Below are positions 54,881 through 62,950 of a stretch of 64,000 nt of DNA, one piece after another. A program made the position numbers and the translations under genes. Source of the stretch: Pirellulales bacterium (lineage in GTDB: Bacteria; Planctomycetota; Planctomycetia; Pirellulales; PALSA-1355); NCBI GenBank assembly GCA_022844125.1, contig JALHMI010000005.1:273768-337767 (forward strand), in the 5' to 3' direction. The notes beneath the pieces were generated by a model. It was not told the origin of the DNA and did no database searches. It saw only the letters and a program-made list of their open reading frames with translations. Every line of letters begins with the position of its first letter. The first letter of the stretch is position 1.

Positions 54881-54883
54881 TTA
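54845..54883 (+). terminator. Terminator-like hairpin at the end of the structured region
   Basis: CTGCC and GATTC (54845-54849, 54853-54857) pair with GAATC and GGCAG (54863-54867, 54871-54875), then TTTTCTT. It lies 15 bases before the ATG of the rightward gene at 54899, so it either ends the structured RNA or attenuates that gene. Confidence 0.6.
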
Positions 54884-54898
54884 TGGGAGAATGCCGAG

Positions 54899-55225
54899 AT
54901 GGAAGAATCATTTGAAGGTGCTGTGAAACAAGCGTTCATAGAGGCAAACGTTGGCCGTGATTGCGACTTTGAGTTTGAGATCGGCTCAGTTGCCGTCGGC
55001 ACCGTGAAGATCGCTCAATGCATAGTTAGGTACGTGAAGGGCAATGAGTACCTGCGTCTCGACATTCTGTTTAGAAGACTGAATGAGTACGGGGAGATAA
55101 AGCTTATTGAGTACCGAGGACGCGACGATCGAGACGTACCTCAAATTATCGTTGAGTACAGATTCCATGACGAACCTCATCAGCTTATTTACGTTTTTCC
55201 CGATCCCACGGGTGAATCTGAATAG
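54899..55225 (+). CDS. Hypothetical protein on the minority strand
   Basis: A 108-residue acidic protein, MEESFEGAVKQAFIEANVGRDCDFEFEIGSVAVGTVKIAQCIVRYV...IIVEYRFHDEPHQLIYVFPDP. It looks like a compact alpha/beta domain. It runs rightward, against the late operon, and directly follows the structured region and terminator-like hairpin. That position suits a moron gene or a regulator controlled by attenuation. No family recognised. Confidence 0.6.
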   Translation: MEESFEGAVKQAFIEANVGRDCDFEFEIGSVAVGTVKIAQCIVRYVKGNEYLRLDILFRRLNEYGEIKLIEYRGRDDRDVPQIIVEYRFHDEPHQLIYVFPDPTGESE

Positions 55226-55261
55226 CGCGAAAGCACAAAGGGCAATCGCCGCAATACGAAG

Positions 55262-55477
55262 TTAGATGATCGCGTCGAAGGCACCGAGAAGCTTCATCAG
55301 TGCATGACGTTGTTCTGCTGTAATCTCTCCAACATCCAGCGAGTAATCGAGACTCCGCACCACATCGTTTCGAATGGACGCTTTGTCCTGCGGGTCAGTC
55401 TCCGGATCGTCGATCCACTTCCGACATCTTTTCACTTGCGGTTCGAGGTGCCGATAATGGTCAATTGAGTTCCCCAT
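55262..55477 (-). CDS. Hypothetical phage protein
   Basis: A 71-residue helical protein, MGNSIDHYRHLEPQVKRCRKWIDDPETDPQDKASIRNDVVRSLDYSLDVGEITAEQRHALMKLL. It overlaps the gene upstream by 17 bases and is the last gene of the leftward late/lysis unit in this part. No family recognised. Confidence 0.55.
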   Translation of the reverse strand: MGNSIDHYRHLEPQVKRCRKWIDDPETDPQDKASIRNDVVRSLDYSLDVGEITAEQRHALMKLLGAFDAII

Positions 55478-55724
55478 CAGAAAGCGGGAAAGGTGGTCTT
55501 CGCGGCCCGTCGGCAAATTCACCAAGCCCGAAGAGCCGGTCGAACTTCTCGCGAAACTCAGCTGACAGCACATCCAATACAGCCTTCTGCGTTCGCGTCA
55601 GCCCAATTTCTTTGTCGTGGCGATTAAGTTCTTCAATCAAGCGGTCCTGTTCGAAGACGCTTTCGGAGAATTCGAGTTTCTTCAGCGTTGCGTCGGCCTG
55701 ATCTTGGAGCGAGAATCTTTTCAA
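55461..55724 (-). CDS. Hypothetical phage protein
   Basis: An 87-residue helical protein, MKRFSLQDQADATLKKLEFSESVFEQDRLIEELNRHDKEIGLTRTQKAVLDVLSAEF... The TTG at 55724 has AGGTG five bases upstream and starts 5 bases after the stop of the 46-residue gene. A longer frame upstream (to 55832) overlaps that gene and is rejected. No family recognised. Confidence 0.55.
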   Translation of the reverse strand: MKRFSLQDQADATLKKLEFSESVFEQDRLIEELNRHDKEIGLTRTQKAVLDVLSAEFREKFDRLFGLGEFADGPRRPPFPLSDGELN

Positions 55725-55729
55725 CGCAC

Positions 55730-55870
55730 CTAGCGTACGCCCGTCTGCTGAACCTCGGCAAGGAATGTCTTGATGGTCGGACGGTCGAGTATCCCGGCCA
55801 GAATCACAATCAGCGTACAGAACAGCACGCAAAGATACGGCCCTTGGAGGGGGCGGCGTTTAGAAAGCAT
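55730..55870 (-). CDS. Small single-pass membrane protein in the lysis region
   Basis: A 46-residue protein, MLSKRRPLQGPYLCVLFCTLIVILAGILDRPTIKTFLAEV..., with a basic N-terminus, one transmembrane helix (residues ~12-28) and a short periplasmic tail. Position after the holin-like gene suggests an accessory lysis protein; it is too short for a classical inner-membrane spanin. It begins 5 bases after the stop of the 89-residue membrane protein. Confidence 0.6.
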   Translation of the reverse strand: MLSKRRPLQGPYLCVLFCTLIVILAGILDRPTIKTFLAEVQQTGVR

Positions 55871-55875
55871 CGGAG

Positions 55876-56145
55876 CTAGTTCTTAAAGACGTGGTCGTAG
55901 TTTCCGGCTGCGGAGACGTACGAAATCAACGAACCGACCAGAGTTTCCAGAATTGGAACAGCACCTTGCGTGAAGTAGGTGACGCCTACGTTGATCGCGA
56001 GGCAGATGCCGCCGACCAGGAGACGAAGACCAACTGTGTTCCCCTTGTCTATGGGAAACCAAGGCGCGATTTTTAGGATCTGCGCCACAAAGGACGAAAC
56101 AATGCCGACCGTGACGGTCTGGCCAGCGAAGACTGCGACTTCCAT
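55876..56145 (-). CDS. Holin-like membrane protein
   Basis: An 89-residue protein with about three hydrophobic segments: 'VFAGQTVTVGIVSSFVAQILKI', 'VGLRLLVGGICLAINVGVTYF' and 'AVPILETLVGSLISYVSAA', and a short polar tail. Size and topology suit a holin or antiholin; the lysis region would then have two, together with the LydA-like protein at 56902. Assigned by topology and neighbours only. Confidence 0.6.
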   Translation of the reverse strand: MEVAVFAGQTVTVGIVSSFVAQILKIAPWFPIDKGNTVGLRLLVGGICLAINVGVTYFTQGAVPILETLVGSLISYVSAAGNYDHVFKN

Positions 56146-56165
56146 AAGGAGAGGTTGGAAAGTGA

Positions 56166-56306
56166 CTACTTCATAGTAGCGTTCCGCGATGATTTTCCAG
56201 CCCTTTCCTTCTTAGGCGTCAAGCTGAGTTCAACGTGCTTCCAAATCGACTTTCGTACACGCTTCGATGGAATAACTGACCCGACGAGGCGGATCAGGGC
56301 TTTCAT
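56166..56306 (-). CDS. Small basic protein after the endolysin
   Basis: A 46-residue basic protein, MKALIRLVGSVIPSKRVRKSIWKHVELSLTPKKERAGKSS.... Its ATG overlaps the amidase TGA (ATGA), so it is translationally coupled to the endolysin. An amphipathic N-terminal helix is likely. No family recognised. Confidence 0.5.
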   Translation of the reverse strand: MKALIRLVGSVIPSKRVRKSIWKHVELSLTPKKERAGKSSRNATMK

Positions 56307-56905
56307 TTCTCTTCTTCGATGAGGACTTCGAGTCGATCTTCTTTGCGTTCGAGCTGTCGCAGGCGAGCATCTTCCGTCGGCGTTCGCTGACGGCTCAGAT
56401 ATCGCGCAATTGCCTTCACGACCTGTGCGAGCTGCACTTTGAACGGCAGCGGCTGAGATGGCTTTGTGCCCGTCATCGATTCCATGAGATACACGAGATC
56501 CACGCCCGGGCAGGAGGTACTCTTCGCCTGGCGATGAAGAATGACCTTTTCAAGCGGGATGCCGTGTTTTGCACGAAGCTCGTCGACCAATTCGCGAAGT
56601 GACTGGAGCTGTTCCAGCGATACAGCTTCCTTGGTGAAGTCGCCGGCAAGACAAATTCCGATGCCTCGGCGGTTCATGTCCCAATATGGGGGCCACATGC
56701 TGACTGTGTGCGATCCGGTTTCATCATCCTCACGAGCAATGCAGACATGACCGTTCTTCTCAATCACATAGTGGTATCCCACATAGAACCCACGGTGACT
56801 CAAGGGAAAGCCTTGCCGCTTGTGATATGCGTTAATCGATGAGAACTGATCGATCCGCTGAGTACTGGCCGAATGATGGAGGACAATGTATTCGCAGGAG
56901 TTCAT
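56303..56905 (-). CDS. Phage endolysin: N-acetylmuramoyl-L-alanine amidase
   Basis: A 200-residue Amidase_2/PGRP enzyme that cuts the bond between MurNAc and L-Ala. The zinc ligands are the first His of VLHHSAST, the His of ILHRQAKSTSCPG and its Cys; YHYVIEKNG and ICLAGDFTKEAVS are typical, and the Lys/Ser before CPG occupies the T7-lysozyme lysine position. A charged helical tail (LSRQRTPTEDARLRQLERKEDRL) follows. There is no signal peptide, so it needs a holin. It overlaps the holin gene by 4 bases. The presence of an amidase implies a peptidoglycan-containing host. Confidence 0.93.
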   Translation of the reverse strand: MNSCEYIVLHHSASTQRIDQFSSINAYHKRQGFPLSHRGFYVGYHYVIEKNGHVCIAREDDETGSHTVSMWPPYWDMNRRGIGICLAGDFTKEAVSLEQLQSLRELVDELRAKHGIPLEKVILHRQAKSTSCPGVDLVYLMESMTGTKPSQPLPFKVQLAQVVKAIARYLSRQRTPTEDARLRQLERKEDRLEVLIEEEK

Positions 56906-57294
56906 GCACCAATAGTATCACTCTTCGTTTTTGCCGCAGGATCCATGCTTGCAGGAACCGGGATAACTGAGGAAACAGCGGGAGGAGCGATCGAAAGCTT
57001 ACGTTGAACGCCCAGGGCAATCAGATCAAGGCCTTGCGTTCCGAGGTAGCCGATGATGCCCGCGGCAATGTTCTGCCACGTCGGGTCAGGCGTGACTGTG
57101 CTCATCAGTAGCGCACCTATCAAGCCCGCAAACCCGGAAATGACCATGTTGGCTACGAGCATCGCCACGAATCGACGTCTGGAGATATTCTCGGGAGAAC
57201 GCAGCATCCCGCCGATGAACTTGACCGCGCCGCCTGCACCGGCAAGAAATGCCCAGAGAAGCATCTTCTCAATGAAAGTCGGTTCACCGTTCAT
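56902..57294 (-). CDS. LydA-like phage holin
   Basis: A 130-residue membrane protein with about three hydrophobic segments: 'MLLWAFLAGAGGAVKFIGGML', 'FVAMLVANMVISGFAGLIGALLM' and 'IAAGIIGYLGTQGLDLIAL', with RRR between the first two, and a Pro/Ala-rich tail. This matches the LydA/holin superfamily III plan, and its stop overlaps the amidase start (ATGA). It would form the pore that releases the endolysin. Confidence 0.82.
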   Translation of the reverse strand: MNGEPTFIEKMLLWAFLAGAGGAVKFIGGMLRSPENISRRRFVAMLVANMVISGFAGLIGALLMSTVTPDPTWQNIAAGIIGYLGTQGLDLIALGVQRKLSIAPPAVSSVIPVPASMDPAAKTKSDTIGA

Positions 57295-57344
57295 AAAGGC
57301 GTGGAGGGCATGTGCTCGCGAACATCATACCAGTAGCCCTTTGA

Positions 57345-58451
57345 TCAGCCGTTGACGAACGCCTCCAACTCTTGTCCGAAGTTCGATGACTGCTGCTCGA
57401 CCTCCACGGACACCTTGTCGCCTTGATAGGTCAGAGCCACAATCTGCATGTTCGGGCTGAAAAGCGTGCTGCCGCGTTTCACGTTGAGAATTGCGCACGT
57501 ATCCCCGACCTTGATCGATTCCAGATCGTATTTGTCATTGACCACGAATTGAACCGCGACCTTCGCGTCTTTGCCGTCTGCCAAAGCTTTGTTGCCCCGC
57601 TGATCCGCCGCACCGACGCTCGTCAGGCTCGATTCGTTGATGATCGACGTGCGTTTACCGGTCGGCGGGCTTCCTGTGCCGTACTGAGCTTGGCTGGCTG
57701 CATCGGCGTAGTTTGTCTGTGTTCCGCCGCTTCGACGGACAAAGACGTTATTGACCACGCTTTCGGAGTTCTTATTGATCCGGAGCGAATCGACATTTCC
57801 CCCGATCGTGAAGAGATGCGTCGGAGTACTCGGCTTGGCCTTCAGCCAGTAGAGGCCGTTTTCGTCAACTTTCCACCACCAGCCCTCGCCCGCCAGGTTC
57901 CCCGTGTCTTTCAGGGCATCGAACCACTTCTTGTCCGTAAAGGTGATCGACACGCTCGATCCGACTGCGTCCGTCGAGTCATTCGTGTAGGAGACGAGCG
58001 CCCCGCCATACATCGAGTTGAAATGGTCCAGTATGGCCCGGGCAATCGTTTCCGGGTCTTGGGTCGCATGGGCGACCGCAAAGGTGCTGCTGCCATTCAT
58101 GTAGTGCGAAAAGGAGAGCAAGCTCGCAAGGCCGAGGCATGTAAACCGGACCCCTTCGGTTCCGCCCGATTCCAGGTATGGCTCATATCGAGAAATGAAC
58201 CCACGGTAGATACGTCGACCACGAGGGTTCGCCGCATCCACGGCGTAGATGTCGACGATATTCATGTAGTCGACAAGGTTTCCCTCATCGAAGTCATCAA
58301 ACGGGAGGTCGAGGTCGAGAACACATTCCCCGAGGCCAGCATTTATCCGCGACGTGAATTGTGGATCGGATTTGAGAAGTGAATACGGAATCGTGCGAAT
58401 CTTCGTGACCCCGTCCTGGCCAAAGACTTGGACGTTGAACGTTTTCTCCAT
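57345..58451 (-). CDS. Phage tail hub-like protein
   Basis: A 368-residue structural protein. 'NVQVFGQDGVTKIRTIPYSLLKSDPQFTSRINAGLGECVLDLDLPFDDFD' resembles the first domain of siphovirus tail-hub (Tal/gp27-like) proteins, followed by 'VDIYAVDAANPRGRRIYRGFISRYEPYLESGG' and a domain resembling ReqiPepy6 Gp37-like proteins. No peptidase or lysozyme domain is attached. It follows the fibre-like gene by 3 bases in the tail operon. Confidence 0.75.
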   Translation of the reverse strand: MEKTFNVQVFGQDGVTKIRTIPYSLLKSDPQFTSRINAGLGECVLDLDLPFDDFDEGNLVDYMNIVDIYAVDAANPRGRRIYRGFISRYEPYLESGGTEGVRFTCLGLASLLSFSHYMNGSSTFAVAHATQDPETIARAILDHFNSMYGGALVSYTNDSTDAVGSSVSITFTDKKWFDALKDTGNLAGEGWWWKVDENGLYWLKAKPSTPTHLFTIGGNVDSLRINKNSESVVNNVFVRRSGGTQTNYADAASQAQYGTGSPPTGKRTSIINESSLTSVGAADQRGNKALADGKDAKVAVQFVVNDKYDLESIKVGDTCAILNVKRGSTLFSPNMQIVALTYQGDKVSVEVEQQSSNFGQELEAFVNG

Positions 58452-58454
58452 GCG

Positions 58455-59921
58455 TTAGTTGATGTCACGGAGCTTCACGATTCCCAAGTACGCGAGGTCA
58501 CAGTAGTTCGCGACGTCAGACACTGAGAACGTCACCGTGACGCGGATTACGTTCGTCGTCGTCGTGTCGACGCTTACTTCTGCAAGCGACCCACGGTTAT
58601 CGTAGGTCGACGAGAAGTAGTCCTTGGTCGAGGCCCCCTCATACCGCATACGGCCAATTGCGAACAGCTTTCCGGATGCTCCAGGCGTTTTGCATACCGC
58701 ATCAGCTTCGATTCTCCATGCCTGGTTATCGACATTGTCCGTCATTGTCGGCGCAAATGCCACGATGTTCTGTCCGCCAATCTGGACTTGCAGGGTCATT
58801 GTTCCGGCACCGCTGGCCTTGGATCGCGTCTTTCCATAGGCCAAGATCTGAATGCGATCGCCTTCCGAGAGAAAGAAATTCGCCGGACAGGTGAACGTCT
58901 TCGTAAATGCGGTAAGGCTGCTCGTGCTTTGAACGGAGTCATCGTTGGCGGCTCCGACTGTGTATCCGTCCGTATTTGAATAAATGACGTCTACATCCTC
59001 CTGAACAATCGTCGATTGATTCGCGATCGGACTGAGCATCTGAAAGTTTGTGCCATCGTACTGGACGACTACGATCTGGCCGTTCTCGATATCGCCGGAC
59101 GCGAGGTTCGTCGCACCGTCGCTTTTCTTGATCGTCTTCGCGCCGAGCGTGTTTACGTTCAAGGTCGCTGAGCCAGTGTTTGAGAAGTTTGCCTTAAAAC
59201 GAAAGAGTTGCTTATCCGCGTAGGCCAGCGGAACGGGTGTCACCGTGATCGCGTAAGCGTTCGATGAGCCGGTTGCCGTCGCCGCATTTGTTTCGCCGCT
59301 TTCGATGCTGTCGATGGCTGCCTCGGCCGCATCTAGGTTTGTGTTCAGCGTATTCTCCGCAATGCCGAAATCCGCCAATGCCTTGATAATCTCCTCAATC
59401 GACTTACTCGCAACGTTGAGTCGCACGTAATTCCCCGTGAGGAACGATTGTGCAGACGAGCCGTCATATCCGCGACCACCCGTGGCGACTGTCAAAGTGT
59501 CACTTGAACGGTTGATGACCAGTGCCTTCTCTCTCTTCGTGATGTTCTCGCCGTTCACGTCACCATCGTCGAAATAGACGACGAATTCGTCGACACGCCA
59601 TTCGTCTCCGGACTGCCAGATATTGTCCGAGCCGTTACGCAACCGAGTCGTCGTGATGCTGTTCGCACCAGTCGTCAATACGATCGCCCAGCTTCCATCC
59701 GTTACGTTGCGGATAATCTTGTACTGCGCAACCGAGCCCAGATCGCCAGTATCGTTCAGCGTCGTTTCATCGCCAGTTGAAGAGGCCGTGCCGCGATACG
59801 GCTGTGGGAACAAGGCTCCTTGGCCGGAACCCAGCGGAATGCTCGTCACAGAGTTATTGATGCCCGAAGCCAATTGGCCTTGAGCGTTGTCTTTTGTGGC
59901 GAAAAGAAGAGGCGTCGGCAT
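58455..59921 (-). CDS. Tail fibre / receptor-binding-like protein
   Basis: A 488-residue structural protein, Thr/Ser/Asn/Gly-rich. The N-terminal part 'SVTSIPLGSGQGALFPQP...' is a baseplate-type attachment domain; the middle has 'NAYAITVTPVPLAYADKQLFRFKANFSNTGSATLNVNTLGAKTIKK', a repeat typical of phage fibres; the C-terminal ~170 residues form a beta-rich head (FTCPANFFLSEGDRIQILAYG...). It likely binds the host surface. It lies between the distal tail and hub-like genes. Confidence 0.75.
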   Translation of the reverse strand: MPTPLLFATKDNAQGQLASGINNSVTSIPLGSGQGALFPQPYRGTASSTGDETTLNDTGDLGSVAQYKIIRNVTDGSWAIVLTTGANSITTTRLRNGSDNIWQSGDEWRVDEFVVYFDDGDVNGENITKREKALVINRSSDTLTVATGGRGYDGSSAQSFLTGNYVRLNVASKSIEEIIKALADFGIAENTLNTNLDAAEAAIDSIESGETNAATATGSSNAYAITVTPVPLAYADKQLFRFKANFSNTGSATLNVNTLGAKTIKKSDGATNLASGDIENGQIVVVQYDGTNFQMLSPIANQSTIVQEDVDVIYSNTDGYTVGAANDDSVQSTSSLTAFTKTFTCPANFFLSEGDRIQILAYGKTRSKASGAGTMTLQVQIGGQNIVAFAPTMTDNVDNQAWRIEADAVCKTPGASGKLFAIGRMRYEGASTKDYFSSTYDNRGSLAEVSVDTTTTNVIRVTVTFSVSDVANYCDLAYLGIVKLRDIN

Positions 59922-59935
59922 TCAGACGCAGTGTA

Positions 59936-60781
59936 TCACAGGTATCGGTTCCTGAACTTCACCGTGGTTGTAATGCTGAATGAGGCTCCGGTCACGGTGA
60001 TCGATAGAAGGTTGCCGCCGACGTCGAGCGTCGGAAGTGAACCTTCAAACAGCACTGGCTCACCGTTCAAGGTGACTTCCGTCGCCTCAGAGTCGAAGAT
60101 GATCACGTCGCCAGCCACCAAGTCGCCAGTGAATTGCACCTCCTCGCCAGTTGTCAGGTTTTTGAAGTTCGCGGCCGTCACACTGCTTGCGGAGTCGAAG
60201 TTGAGGTACACAATCGGCAAAGCCTCAATTGTCCCAAGGTTCTGCACGTCCTGATTGAATGGGGACGTACCGATCGACGTGTCGACCGCTGTATAGTCGA
60301 TGTCTTGGCCGAACGGCGTTTTACACTCGAATCGGGCGACAAACGGACAGAATGTGATGTGGTAGCCTTCGCGATTGCTGAACAGCTCATCGTGATTGAC
60401 CAGCGTAGCGATAAAACGTCGCGTCACCCCATGCCGGGTGATGTCCAGATTGCCCTCGCGCCTGCGCAGGGCCGCGCGCACGATGTCAAGATTGGCGTCC
60501 AGAGTGGCCGCGTCCGTCCCGCGGACGATTCCCCGGACCTCGATCGTCTTATTCCGGAAGTAATCGGCCGTCAGATATTGCCCGTCAGCTCGTGGCGTCG
60601 GTCCGCCGACCAGGTCACGAGTCGGTCCACTATCTATGAGATTCGAGCAATGGACGATTATCCCGTCGCTTAGGGAGAAGCCGTCAAAGACCACGAGGTC
60701 ACCGGAACCCGGCGTGCTTGAGTCGAGAAGCGTTCCAAAGAGTCCGGAGCCGTAGGGGAAGGGACCAAAGAGGGGGCTCAT
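59936..60781 (-). CDS. Distal tail protein (Dit-like)
   Basis: A 281-residue protein directly downstream of the tape-measure gene, overlapping it by 4 bases, the usual place of Dit. 'DGQYLTADYFRNKTIEVRGIVRGTDAATLDANLDIVRAALRRREGNLDITRHGVTRRFIATL' fits the N-terminal Dit beta-barrel (ring-forming), and 'LPIVYLNFDSASSVTAANFKNLTTGEEVQFTGDLVAGDVIIFDSE' the second, galectin-like domain. It connects tail tube and baseplate. Confidence 0.82.
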   Translation of the reverse strand: MSPLFGPFPYGSGLFGTLLDSSTPGSGDLVVFDGFSLSDGIIVHCSNLIDSGPTRDLVGGPTPRADGQYLTADYFRNKTIEVRGIVRGTDAATLDANLDIVRAALRRREGNLDITRHGVTRRFIATLVNHDELFSNREGYHITFCPFVARFECKTPFGQDIDYTAVDTSIGTSPFNQDVQNLGTIEALPIVYLNFDSASSVTAANFKNLTTGEEVQFTGDLVAGDVIIFDSEATEVTLNGEPVLFEGSLPTLDVGGNLLSITVTGASFSITTTVKFRNRYL

Positions 60782-62946
60782 GCTGCTTGAAGGGAACGAA
60801 GTTGGATCATACGGGCGATCTTCTCGATGAACCGATCTTCGTCGGCTTCATTGTGGACGTGTACCTCTCCGATTTGAATCGACACACCCCCGCCCATCTT
60901 ACGCGACTCCTCTGCGGTTCGGACCTTCGTACCGTATGGCAGTTCGAGAAGCTCGGCGCCGCTTTCGCCCGCAAGCGTGTGGCTCTCTGTCACCAGTCCA
61001 CCGGACGCACGCGCCTTGGCCTTCTCCGTAGCAGTACCGCCGCCCGTGACTTGCGGACGCGATTTCATCAGCGCATCGAACTCACTGACCTTCTTTTTCA
61101 GATCTTCAAGGCTCGTTTTTACAATCTCCAGCGTTTCAGTCGTGACCTTCGATACGTCTGTCAGGTTGGCGACCCATGTTTCATGGAAATCGATCAATGC
61201 TGTCTTTGTCTCAGCCATTTCCGACCGCTGACGCTGGTACGACGCCTGTTCATCGCGCGACTTCTGATTGAGCTTGTCCTGCTCTTCCTGAAGCTGCTTC
61301 AAACGCAGATCATGATCCTCTTTCAGCTCGCCACGCCGCTGCTCTAAGTCGGAGAACCGTCGTTCGGAATCCGACATGGCTCCACGGGTTTCCGCCAGTC
61401 CCGTTACGCCCGAGGAGGCCTTCTCCTGCATACGCGCGAGAGCTTCACGTTCCTTTGCGAGTTTAGCCGTCTCGTCCTCAATGTCGGCAGTCAATGACAT
61501 CTCGACACCGAGTCCTTGGTTCACTTGGCTTTCACGCTGCCGGTTCAGCTCCTTCAAGCTCTTCTCCAGATCAGCTACCTTCTCCTTCTGATCGTTAAGG
61601 ATGTCGGCCTGCGACTGATCGATCCCGGCGGTGTTCCGGCCGAAGTCCTTTTCAAGGTCAGCCATCGCCTTCTTCGTGTCATCAATCTCTTTCCGAATGT
61701 CAGCCATCTTCTCCTTGTGACTATTGCTCATCTCGGAAAGGGAGCGGTCGACCTCGGCACGAGCGGCCCAGTATTCACCAACAAGGTCGTTGACACCGTC
61801 CTGTACCTTCTTCAGTTCATCTTCCGCATCCTTTCCGGCTTTCTTGGTCCCACCCCCGAGGGTCCCCATGAACCTCTTCCATTCTTCATCGCCCTTCTTG
61901 GCACCCTTGCCGGCTTCATTAGCGGCAGCCCCCATGCGTTTGAGTTCGGCATCGGAAAGATCGGTCGCGTTACGGCCGCCAAGCAACGAGGTCTTGGTGT
62001 AACTCTTTATGCCCACATTTTCAAAGCCCGTAAGCTGTGCCGCTTTAATCACCAGGGCCGACATATCACTGAACACCCCGCGGACCTGTTCGCCGAGCGT
62101 CCCGAGAATGAATGTGGTTCCAGTGAGGAAGTTATTGATCACTTCGAGTCCGAAAGCCGTAGCGGGCAACGCAGGCTTGCCGAGTTCCTCGAATACATCA
62201 TGTACACGGGCCTTCATCTCTTTCCATTCATCATTCACAGAGCCCGTTGCTCGCGCGGCTCCCTCCTGGATTTTCTTGGTGTTATCCATGAGAAAGTTGT
62301 AGCGGAGCATCATCTGTTGGGCTTCGTTCAGCTCGCCCACCTGCACTTTCCATCCACGCGCAAGCGCGTAGGCTTCCAAAGTGTCATCACGCATCACTAC
62401 GCCGAGTGCCGCAAGCTGCTTTGTTTGGCCGAGCAGTCCCGTGCGCAATGCTTCGAGTGCTTGATCGTCGGAAAGCGTGGTGTAGAACTTACCGAAGTCG
62501 ACTGCGAGCCGGGAAATGTCTTGGCTCATCTTCTCGACTTCCGCACCAGGGATGCGGAGTGATTGCCCGAGCGTGGCGATCGTGGTCTGGTAGCCCAGAA
62601 TGTCGCCGGCAGAGCGGTTCATCGCCGTAGCGAGCTTCTCCGCCTCGGCTGACATCTTCGGAAACGAGTCACCGAAGATCACGCTAGCCCGACGTTCCAA
62701 ACCTTCAAGATTGGATGCAGCGACAATGGATTCCTTCGCGACATACGCGATGCCGGCCGCGGCACCAGCGAAAGTTGCAAACTTCGCAATCCGCGAGCCG
62801 CCAAGCAACTCACTGAGGCCGCCCGACTTGGAATTGAGATTCTTCGCGGACTTTTCAATGTCCTGAAGTGACGTCTGAACTTTCTTCAGCTCTCGCGAAG
62901 CTTCATCTTTGCCGACGACTTTGATGATGGCGACGGCTTCAGACAC
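60778..62946 (-). CDS. Tail tape-measure protein
   Basis: A 722-residue protein that sets tail length. The N-terminal 'ASRELKKVQTSLQDIEKSAKNLNSKSGGLSELLGG' is a coiled coil, followed by a hydrophobic segment (FATFAGAAAGIAYVAKESI) and 'LEGLERRASVIFGDSFPKMSAEAEKLATAMNRSAGDILGYQTTIATLGQSL', typical of tape measures. Residues ~370-620 are long charged coiled coils. No muralytic domain is seen. By the usual ~1.5 Angstrom per residue rule the tail would be roughly 110 nm. It begins 4 bases after the chaperone frame ends. Confidence 0.92.
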   Translation of the reverse strand: MSEAVAIIKVVGKDEASRELKKVQTSLQDIEKSAKNLNSKSGGLSELLGGSRIAKFATFAGAAAGIAYVAKESIVAASNLEGLERRASVIFGDSFPKMSAEAEKLATAMNRSAGDILGYQTTIATLGQSLRIPGAEVEKMSQDISRLAVDFGKFYTTLSDDQALEALRTGLLGQTKQLAALGVVMRDDTLEAYALARGWKVQVGELNEAQQMMLRYNFLMDNTKKIQEGAARATGSVNDEWKEMKARVHDVFEELGKPALPATAFGLEVINNFLTGTTFILGTLGEQVRGVFSDMSALVIKAAQLTGFENVGIKSYTKTSLLGGRNATDLSDAELKRMGAAANEAGKGAKKGDEEWKRFMGTLGGGTKKAGKDAEDELKKVQDGVNDLVGEYWAARAEVDRSLSEMSNSHKEKMADIRKEIDDTKKAMADLEKDFGRNTAGIDQSQADILNDQKEKVADLEKSLKELNRQRESQVNQGLGVEMSLTADIEDETAKLAKEREALARMQEKASSGVTGLAETRGAMSDSERRFSDLEQRRGELKEDHDLRLKQLQEEQDKLNQKSRDEQASYQRQRSEMAETKTALIDFHETWVANLTDVSKVTTETLEIVKTSLEDLKKKVSEFDALMKSRPQVTGGGTATEKAKARASGGLVTESHTLAGESGAELLELPYGTKVRTAEESRKMGGGVSIQIGEVHVHNEADEDRFIEKIARMIQLRSLQAA

Positions 62947-62950
62947 TGAA

